A DNA stretch of 11,599 bases, from positions 1 to 11,599 of the forward strand of contig CANPPM010000059.1 in NCBI GenBank assembly GCA_947575935.1, given 5' to 3'. The notes beneath the pieces are model-generated. The model saw only the letters and a program-made list of their open reading frames with translations, searched no databases and had not been told where the DNA came from. The position numbers and the translations under genes are program-made. Shown here piece after piece: positions 1 to 4,986 of this stretch. This stretch comes from an uncultured Butyricicoccus sp. (GTDB lineage: Bacteria; Bacillota; Clostridia; Oscillospirales; Butyricicoccaceae). Positions within the stretch are counted from its first letter, which is position 1, and every line of letters begins with the position of its first letter.

Positions 1-1573
1 AGAACTGATTGGTCAGCTTGGAGTAAGAAATATTAACGCCGGCGTCCTTATCCCCGTTAATCCGGGTCATCAGGCTCTCAATGGTTGTGTCCTCGCCGAA
101 CTCGAACTCTTTACCGTTGACGGTCAGCTTCTTTTTCTTGACCTGCTCGACGCCGTCCTTATCGACCAAACGGCCCTCGCTGTTTACAACATATTTTTTG
201 CCATTCTTGCCAATCTCGTCCTGACTTTCCGCAATCTCCTTCGGGTCAACGTCTGCTGCGGTCATATAATCGAACTTCATCAGATCCTTGAGCTTGGTGC
301 TGGTCTTCAAGAAGCTGGTCAGGCCTTCACTGCCCAGGCCAAGCGGCTTGCTTGCTTCCGAAGTCACCGACAAGGTATCCCCCTTGGAAACCTCAAAGCT
401 CAGCCGGTTCACAGCCTTGCCATTCTCATCCGTGGCATCCAGCAGCTCCATCTTAACCTTGTCTTTCCCAAAGGCTTTGTCGAGCCCCTCCTGCACCATA
501 TCTTTGAAGGTGCTCTTAGTGATCGACTCGCGCATCCGCGCCTTTTCCTCATCCGTAATGGTCTTGTCAGGATTATTCTTTTGCCATTCGGTCAGCTGCC
601 GGTCCCACTCTTTGTCGACCTTTTCTTTAAAGCCTTTCAGTGAAATCTGCTTGCTGGCGCCGTTATAATTGACCGACAAGGATTTATCGCTCAGATAAGT
701 CGACATATCCTGTTTTTTCCACAGCGTATCCGGATCCACCTTAAAGCTGTTGGTATCTTTACCCGGCTCGCTGATCCCCAGCGCCGACTGAATGCCCTTA
801 TCCGCGCTGCTGATATAAACGCTGTTCTTGCCGCTGGACTTGTCAGAAAAACTGATCTCCCCAGATGCACTGACCTCGACATTGATGCGGTCGCTCGCTT
901 TGACATAATCGCCCGAGCCGGTGCGGACAAACGCCTCGCCCAGTTTTTCCCGAATGCCCTCGGCCATTTCCTCCGCCGTTTTATAGACGTCCTTCTCGCT
1001 GAAACCCAGGTAAACGCTGCTGTCGCCGTAGGTGAGGGTCATGCCGCCCGAAAGCGTGCCAAGATCGACCTCCCCATTCAAATCCAGCGTCCCTACGCCC
1101 TGCGTTATCAGCCGGTCCCCCTGCAGCGTACCCGCCGCGCCGGAGAGAATGCCAATCCCCGCAATGTCAGAGGTGTATTTCGACGAGGTCGCCAGCTGTT
1201 TGACGCCGTTAATAACAACATTGCTGTTGGTGCGGCCCGTTGCGCTGATCGCGTCCGCATTTTTCCCCAACACCGAGGTCTTGACCGCCTTATTGAAAAA
1301 GCTCTGGCTGAACAGGTTGGTGTTCGAAGTATACGAGGTATACTTCCGGTTTAGGGTAATCATCTTATCCAGAATGCTGCGGTAGGCGTCCTGCTGCCAC
1401 TGCACCTGGGTCTGCTTCTGCTGAATCCCCTGGATCTTCTTTTTATAACCCGAAACCGCATTCTCAATTAAGGTCTCGGTATCCAGTCCGCTTGCAAGGC
1501 CGCTGATTACGTTACGATTGCCATATATACTGCTTGTGCTGCTGGAGCCAGACAGGCTGCTGATCGATGCCAT
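1..1573 (-). CDS. fliD: Flagellar filament cap protein FliD (hook-associated protein 2), C-terminus cut off by window edge
   Basis: FliD caps the growing filament outside the cell and folds exported flagellin into place. The frame is open from an ATG at 1573 to the window edge, giving 524 residues without a stop. The N-terminus carries the FliD signature SGLASGLDTETLIENAVSGY (about residues 24-43), followed by a Gln-rich helical stretch (QQKQTQVQWQQDAYRSIL) typical of the D0/D1 coiled coil. A later segment resembles the family's 'LGxxSGxSN...LxDL' motif (LGLGSEGLTSF, about residues 405-420). The last visible part (VNGKEFEFGEDTTIESL to DAGVNISYSKLTNQF) resembles the flagellin-hook-IN-like element. 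A Shine-Dalgarno AAAGGAGTG lies at 1581-1589, 7 bases before the ATG. The DAGV...YS motif comes late compared with FliD proteins of about 500 residues, so the middle is expanded. No cysteine is seen in this part. The identification is firm; the full length is unknown. Confidence 0.95.
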   Translation of the reverse strand, partial: MASISSLSGSSSTSSIYGNRNVISGLASGLDTETLIENAVSGYKKKIQGIQQKQTQVQWQQDAYRSILDKMITLNRKYTSYTSNTNLFSQSFFNKAVKTSVLGKNADAISATGRTNSNVVINGVKQLATSSKYTSDIAGIGILSGAAGTLQGDRLITQGVGTLDLNGEVDLGTLSGGMTLTYGDSSVYLGFSEKDVYKTAEEMAEGIREKLGEAFVRTGSGDYVKASDRINVEVSASGEISFSDKSSGKNSVYISSADKGIQSALGISEPGKDTNSFKVDPDTLWKKQDMSTYLSDKSLSVNYNGASKQISLKGFKEKVDKEWDRQLTEWQKNNPDKTITDEEKARMRESITKSTFKDMVQEGLDKAFGKDKVKMELLDATDENGKAVNRLSFEVSKGDTLSVTSEASKPLGLGSEGLTSFLKTSTKLKDLMKFDYMTAADVDPKEIAESQDEIGKNGKKYVVNSEGRLVDKDGVEQVKKKKLTVNGKEFEFGEDTTIESLMTRINGDKDAGVNISYSKLTNQF

Positions 1574-1806
1574 AAAAAATCACTCCTTTGTTCAGATACC
1601 ATTTTTTCTGCGAAAATTTTGATTTGGCGCTAACTTTTTTTTTAAACTTATCGAATTATATAATGTAGGAAGCCGCAAAAAAGTCCCTATATTATGTATA
1701 TCGACATTTTTTCGGAAAAGGTAAACGTTCCTAATAATTTTTTTCAGTCGGGTGCGCGCCGTCCTGCGGCCGCTCTCATAAGGTTCAGGAAAGAGGTGCT
1801 CTGAAA
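1574..1806. promoter_or_regulatory. AT-rich divergent intergenic region between fliD and comFB
   Basis: This 233-base gap separates the two divergently transcribed genes and must hold both promoters unless one is read from afar. A perfect 10-base palindrome ATTATATAAT at 1655-1664 gives a consensus -10 hexamer TATAAT on each strand. The -35 positions 17 bases upstream are poor on both strands (T-rich only). On the minus strand a second candidate is GTCGATAT at 1698-1705. It has one mismatch to the sigma-28 -10 sequence GCCGATAT and has GTTTAC 15 bases upstream at 1721-1726, a weak match to TAAA. The part from 1745 to 1790 is GC-rich and has no clear riboswitch. Promoter presence is inferred; the exact sites are uncertain. 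Confidence 0.4.
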
Positions 1807-2190
1807 ATGACAAATGAAAACGTACTGTCCGAACAGATCAAGGGCTCTTTGGAGCAGGAGCTGCAGGCTGCGGCCGCCGAGGCCGACGTCTCCTATCTCA
1901 ACGTTATGCAAGCGCTGGTCGAGGACAAGGCCGACAAATATATCCGGTCCGCCGGGGTCTGCCCCTGTCCGCGCTGCCGCATCGACGTGATTGCGCTGAC
2001 ACTGAGCAAGCTGCCCTCTAAATATGTGGTACTGCAGCAGGCGGATACCGTACCAATGCTCTCGGTATACGAAAACCGCTACAGTGCAAACGTTCTGTCC
2101 CAGCTAATGTCGGCCTGCGAAGTCGTCAAGCAGCATCCGCGCCACAACGAGGACGACGAAAAACCGCGCGGCGTCGCCTTTGTGCGCTGA
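1807..2190 (+). CDS. comFB: ComFB-family protein (late competence development ComFB domain)
   Basis: The protein has 127 residues and is the only plus-strand gene. The family core is clear: a cysteine cluster CPCPRC (Cys52, Cys54, Cys57) followed by RIDVIALTLSKLPSKYVV, which fits the ComFB pattern 'C..C..D..A.ALN.L.P.Y'. The C-terminal part has VVKQHPRHN (about residues 106-114), matching the family's 'V..NPRH' end. Cys104 could be a fourth metal ligand with the cluster; this is inference. In Bacillus subtilis, comFB lies in the comF operon directly upstream of flgM and flgN, but its role in competence is not clear. Some cyanobacterial ComFB proteins are reported to bind cyclic dinucleotides. 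Here it has no comFA or comFC beside it, so a role in motility signalling is more likely than DNA uptake. The RBS GAGGTG lies 8 bases before the ATG. A terminator follows at 2211. Confidence 0.85.
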   Translation: MTNENVLSEQIKGSLEQELQAAAAEADVSYLNVMQALVEDKADKYIRSAGVCPCPRCRIDVIALTLSKLPSKYVVLQQADTVPMLSVYENRYSANVLSQLMSACEVVKQHPRHNEDDEKPRGVAFVR

Positions 2191-2210
2191 CCGTGTAAAA
2201 CGCGCGCATC

Positions 2211-2238
2211 AGCCGCCCCCACAGGGGGCGGCTTTTTT
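2211..2238 (+). terminator. Rho-independent terminator of comFB
   Basis: A perfect 10-bp inverted repeat (AGCCGCCCCC and its complement) closes a 3-base ACA loop and is followed at once by a run of T on the plus strand. It begins 20 bases after the comFB stop. On the minus strand, coming from csrA, the same hairpin has no immediate T run (only TTTT about 10 bases further on), so it would be a weaker terminator for the flagellar operon. It still separates the convergent transcripts. Confidence 0.9.
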
Positions 2239-2253
2239 CATCCCGCCCAGCCG

Positions 2254-2493
2254 TCAGGAAGGCTCCTTATTCTTCGGGAACAGCGCTTTGACCAGCGCCT
2301 CAGGCGCAGATTCCTCCTTGGCTGCGTCACGGTTAGCATCCATTGCGCACACCAGCTCCTCACGCAGCACGGGAATCTCCCGCGGGGCCTCAATCGCCAA
2401 CCGCGCGCCGCCCTCATCCACCGCAATGACCGTAATTCGAATATCATCGCCGATATGCAGCGCCTCGCCCGCCTTTCTGCGCAGGATCAGCAT
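2254..2493 (-). CDS. csrA: Carbon storage regulator CsrA, translational repressor
   Basis: CsrA is a small dimeric RNA-binding protein that blocks ribosome access at GGA motifs; in Bacillus it represses translation of flagellin mRNA. The sequence starts MLILRRKAGEALHIGDDI and continues to APREIPVLREEL, covering the whole five-strand fold. The key RNA-binding residues Leu4, Arg6 and Arg44 are present. At 79 residues it is slightly longer than the Bacillus protein because of a helical C-terminal tail rich in Ala and Glu. Its ATG lies inside the end of fliW (7-base overlap), with a strong SD GGAGGT 5 bases upstream of it within the fliW coding sequence, so the two are translationally coupled. 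FliW, encoded just upstream, is its protein antagonist. No flagellin gene follows; comFB converges from the other side. Confidence 0.96.
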   Translation of the reverse strand: MLILRRKAGEALHIGDDIRITVIAVDEGGARLAIEAPREIPVLREELVCAMDANRDAAKEESAPEALVKALFPKNKEPS

Positions 2494-2930
2494 GACGCAC
2501 CTCCGAATTCCTCCAGCTTGTGGCGCATGCCGTACGCTCCGCCCTCCAAAATCACCTGTACCGCCTGCCGGGTTTCGTCATTGATCACAACCGGGCATTT
2601 CAGGTTCAGCGTACTCTCGGAAACCGGGTCACGCACCACGCACATCACATAATAGCACAGTTCCCGGCTGTCTGTTACGCCAAGCTGTGCAAGCTCCCTT
2701 TCCTGCAGCACCGGCGCATAGCTCGGACAGACCGCAAAGGGGTTCATTACCACGAAAGCCAAGCTCTCATCCGATACGCTCTGCAGGCAGAGCAGCGTAG
2801 AGTCACTGCCCTCAAAGGGCAACAGCACAAATTTTTTCTCTTCCTCAAAGGCAAACAGCCCGGCGGGGAAGTCGAGGACGTCGCCGTCCTCAATTTCAAT
2901 TTCGCCAAAATATTTGGTTTTCAAAGTCAA
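2487..2930 (-). CDS. fliW: Flagellar assembly factor FliW, CsrA antagonist
   Basis: FliW binds either flagellin or CsrA in the cytoplasm. When flagellin is exported, FliW is freed, binds CsrA and lifts repression of flagellin translation. The 147 residues match the usual FliW length and pattern: an N-terminal strand pair (KTKYFGEIEIEDGDVLDFPAGLFAFEE), then FVLLPFE and LCLQSVSDESLAFVVMNPF, and a C-terminal strand region with LNLKCPVVINDETRQAVQVI. The start codon is TTG at 2930, chosen because GGAGGTG stands 5 bases before it and no ATG lies nearby in frame. It lies 20 bases downstream of the yviE stop and overlaps csrA by 7 bases, so yviE, fliW and csrA appear to share one transcript. Confidence 0.95.
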   Translation of the reverse strand: MTLKTKYFGEIEIEDGDVLDFPAGLFAFEEEKKFVLLPFEGSDSTLLCLQSVSDESLAFVVMNPFAVCPSYAPVLQERELAQLGVTDSRELCYYVMCVVRDPVSESTLNLKCPVVINDETRQAVQVILEGGAYGMRHKLEEFGGASC

Positions 2931-2935
2931 CGCTG

Positions 2936-2942
2936 CACCTCC
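2936..2942 (-). promoter_or_regulatory. Ribosome binding site fixing the TTG start of fliW
   Basis: GGAGGTG lies 5 bases before TTG (2928-2930). The next in-frame candidate, another TTG two codons later, would be further from this site. csrA uses a near-identical motif (GGAGGTGC), so both genes probably have strong initiation, with fliW lowered by its rare start codon. Confidence 0.75.
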
Positions 2943-2950
2943 GGCATTTG

Positions 2951-3555
2951 TTATGCCTGAATATCGACCGGCTTATAATTCGGGTCGGCAGAAGGCGGCA
3001 CATAGATGGCCCCGCCAACATACTTGATAATCACATCTGGCATCTGCGCAACAGAAATCTCAATATCACCGGGCACAAACTCAAAACTTGCGCCGTCAAT
3101 CTTCCAGTCAAAATTCAGTTTATCCATCTCATAGCGGATCTGCATTTCTCCGCCTTCCCAGTCCAGCTCTACGCCGCCTTTCGGCAAAAAATCAAGCCCT
3201 ACATTCACGTTCATTTCCTCCTGCATCGGCTCGGCTGCAAACTGGGTAATCAGCTCCTCGCCTACCTTGGCATTGAGCAGCAGCTGTCCATGGCGCGCAT
3301 AGGTCGCCGTCGCCTCATAGGCTGCCTGCCTGCCTGCGCAGCCTGCACAACGCTGCGAATCGGGGTCGGCGAAAGCGAATTTCGGGCCTCAAAGGTATCC
3401 ATCTGCACCTTGATCGGCCGGCTTTTGATGTTCAGTCCCCCTTCTCCTCGGCTGATTTCCATCTCCGCGACCCCACGCTTATATTCCAAACGGGCATTGG
3501 TCGTCTTCATCTCAAGTTCGATCGGGACGGTTTTGATTTCAATCAAGGGATACAT
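2951..3555 (-). pseudogene. yviE: DUF6470 (YviE-like) gene split by a frameshift at a CAGG repeat
   Basis: The gene between flgL and fliW in Bacillota encodes a DUF6470 protein, YviE in B. subtilis, of unclear function. Here two minus-strand frames share it. The 5' part (3555 to 3262) begins MYPLIEIKTVPIELEMKTTN, has short repeated beta-like segments, and after GRQ runs into the out-of-frame tail PMRRRRPMRA before stopping. The 3' part is open from about 3323 to the stop at 2951. It reads AYEATATYARHGQLLL, then GEELITQFAAEP, then a beta-rich end with GGVELDWEGG and YVPPSADPNYKPVDIQ. The shift falls on (CAGG)3.75 at 3322-3336. One more 4-base unit, or two fewer, joins both halves into about 202 residues. 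One extra unit gives GRQAAYEATA, close to the family pattern 'GRQ...E.IA'. A strong SD, AAGGAG, lies 9 bases before the ATG. The downstream half has its own ATGs (3226, 3214) and could restart translation. It may be phase-variable, broken, or a read error. Confidence 0.8.
3322..3336 (-). repeat. Tetranucleotide repeat (CAGG)3.75 inside the DUF6470 gene
   Basis: On the coding strand CAGG is repeated three times and followed by CAG. A 4-base unit is not a multiple of three, so gain or loss of a unit by strand slippage changes the reading frame. The present copy number leaves the gene out of frame; plus one or minus two units restores it. Confidence 0.85.
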
Positions 3556-3714
3556 GTCTCTTCACTCCTTACGTTAATATCCCACCAAAAATTTGCAGAT
3601 CATTCAAAATTGCCGGCTGCCGCAGGCGGTAGGGAAGCGCCCCGCCTCCCTTCGCCGCGCGGAAAAAGGACCCTTTCAAGCAGAACCTGCCATACGCACC
3701 GCCCATACTCCGCA

Positions 3715-3722
3715 ATATCGGA
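3715..3722 (-). promoter_or_regulatory. Possible sigma-28 (SigD) -10 element upstream of yviE-fliW-csrA
   Basis: In the 213-base gap between flgL and yviE (3556-3768), the minus strand reads TCCGATAT. Seven of eight bases match the sigma-28 -10 sequence GCCGATAT. No clear TAAA stands 15 bases upstream; the nearest similar sequence is TAGA 19 bases before it. The element lies about 160 bases before the yviE start. It could give a separate late-class transcript for yviE, fliW and csrA. The rest of the gap shows no gene and no clear terminator, only some GC-rich sequence around 3610-3660 that could fold weakly. Confidence 0.3.
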
Positions 3723-3768
3723 TGATCACACCATATGATATTCTATATCGTCAGGTTTTGAGCAGCTG

Positions 3769-4968
3769 TCAGTTCATATAATCGATCAGCGACTGCGACA
3801 GGATCGAGTTGCCGATCTTCAGCCCCGCGTTGTAGCAGTACTGCGCCCAGGAAAGCGCGGTAATGGCCGCGACCGGGTCAATCTCTTCCACGTCCAGGAT
3901 CTGCTGGTTGAGCTCATCCATCTCGCCCTCCAGCCGTTCCCCATTGTTTTTCAAATAGCTCGCTTTGGTCGTCAGCTCGGTAAACTCGACATGCGACTTA
4001 TCAGTTGCCTTTTCCAGCTTGCCGGTCAGATCGAACAGCCGCTCATAAGCCTCGCTGCTGTTCTCCCACTTACCCGGTTCGGACTCGTACCATTTGCCGT
4101 CCATATCGCTTGCCTTGTTCAGCGTATCGCCGATCTCCAGCATCAGGGCGATTGAATTCTTCGGGTCGCCGTCCTCGTCCACGCCAAAATCCAAGAATTC
4201 CAGGCCGTTCAGCGCCGAATTATATACCGTTGACTTCACCGGGGTCCCATCCGGATTCTCCTGCATGCCAAGGCCGATATCCACGTAAGTGACTTCGTTG
4301 AGCATCTCTTTCAGCTTCAGATAATCCGGGTTATCAACCATCACCGGCTCACCGGTGACCGGGTCCGTAACCACATTGCCCTGCTGGTCCTTCTGCACCA
4401 GCTTTTCCGGCTGGTTGACAGGGATACCGCGGTAGCACAGCTGTGTGGAAGTAAGCTCTTTGCCGGCTGCGTCGGTGGCAACCGTACCGTCAGCCTTCAG
4501 CACCGGATGCGTCTCCATGGTAAAGGGTGCATTCTTGCCGTCTGCACCTGCAAAAATATAGCGGCCCGCATACTTGGCGTTCATCGACTGCATAGCAGTC
4601 TCAGCCGCGCTGATCGACGACTGGCCCAACGTCTTACGGGAACTTCCGTTCGGGTCGTTCAAGCCGCGCAGCGCATTGACGTGCGCATTCTGCTCCAGCA
4701 GCTTGTTTTCCATCAGATCGTATGAAGCGTACGCCTGCGAAAACGTACTGGCGACACTGTTGTTGTTGCGCAGCTGTGAACCCGTCTGCCAAAATTCACG
4801 CCGGAGCTTAAATGCAAGCGTCGCCGACGCAGGGTCCTCCGCATAGCTTAGGAAATTGCGGCCCGTCTGAACCTTCTGGCTCGCCGTAGCCAGCGTCTTA
4901 TAAGAATGCTGCAGGTTTGCGCGATAGGTATGCAGCATGCCGTTGGTAGTCAAACGATACATGTTCAT
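3769..4968 (-). CDS. flgL: Flagellar hook-associated protein 3, FlgL (hook-filament junction)
   Basis: FlgL forms the distal ring of the hook-filament junction outside the cell and is exported by the flagellar type III system. The N-terminus (MNMYRLTTNGMLHTYRANLQ, then TASQKVQTGRNFLSYAEDPA) and the C-terminus (DPVAAITALSWAQYCYNAGL, then KIGNSILSQSLIDYMN) are the conserved D0/D1 coiled-coil ends. The segment AKYAGRYIFAGADGKNAPF is typical of FlgL near residue 132. At 399 residues it is longer than the 300 or so of Bacillus FlgL. The extra material lies around residues 150-300 and holds Asp/Gly-rich loops such as VDEDGDPKN. Cys378 lies in the C-terminal D0 helix and Cys178 in the middle domain, which is unusual for an axial protein. 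The SD AAGGAGGA lies about 9 bases before the ATG. The gene begins 18 bases after the flgK stop. Confidence 0.95.
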   Translation of the reverse strand: MNMYRLTTNGMLHTYRANLQHSYKTLATASQKVQTGRNFLSYAEDPASATLAFKLRREFWQTGSQLRNNNSVASTFSQAYASYDLMENKLLEQNAHVNALRGLNDPNGSSRKTLGQSSISAAETAMQSMNAKYAGRYIFAGADGKNAPFTMETHPVLKADGTVATDAAGKELTSTQLCYRGIPVNQPEKLVQKDQQGNVVTDPVTGEPVMVDNPDYLKLKEMLNEVTYVDIGLGMQENPDGTPVKSTVYNSALNGLEFLDFGVDEDGDPKNSIALMLEIGDTLNKASDMDGKWYESEPGKWENSSEAYERLFDLTGKLEKATDKSHVEFTELTTKASYLKNNGERLEGEMDELNQQILDVEEIDPVAAITALSWAQYCYNAGLKIGNSILSQSLIDYMN

Positions 4969-4986
4969 ATTGAAAAATCCTCCTTA

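Noticed and set aside
1592..1813. Minus-strand 73-codon frame upstream of fliD
   Set aside because: It spans the AT-rich promoter gap, starts within comFB, and its Lys/Asn/Phe-rich product is what AT-rich non-coding DNA would give.
3322..3336. Programmed -1 ribosomal frameshift in the DUF6470 gene
   Set aside because: The frame change is in the -1 direction, but no X XXY YYZ slippery heptamer or clear downstream stem is present; a repeat-unit change explains it better.
2520..3577. Plus-strand open frames opposite fliW and the DUF6470 gene
   Set aside because: The minus-strand genes in the same place have recognisable products and strong RBSs; the plus frames have neither.
3593..3781. Plus-strand 62-codon frame in the flgL-yviE gap
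   Set aside because: It has no good RBS, overlaps the end of flgL, and the product resembles nothing known.
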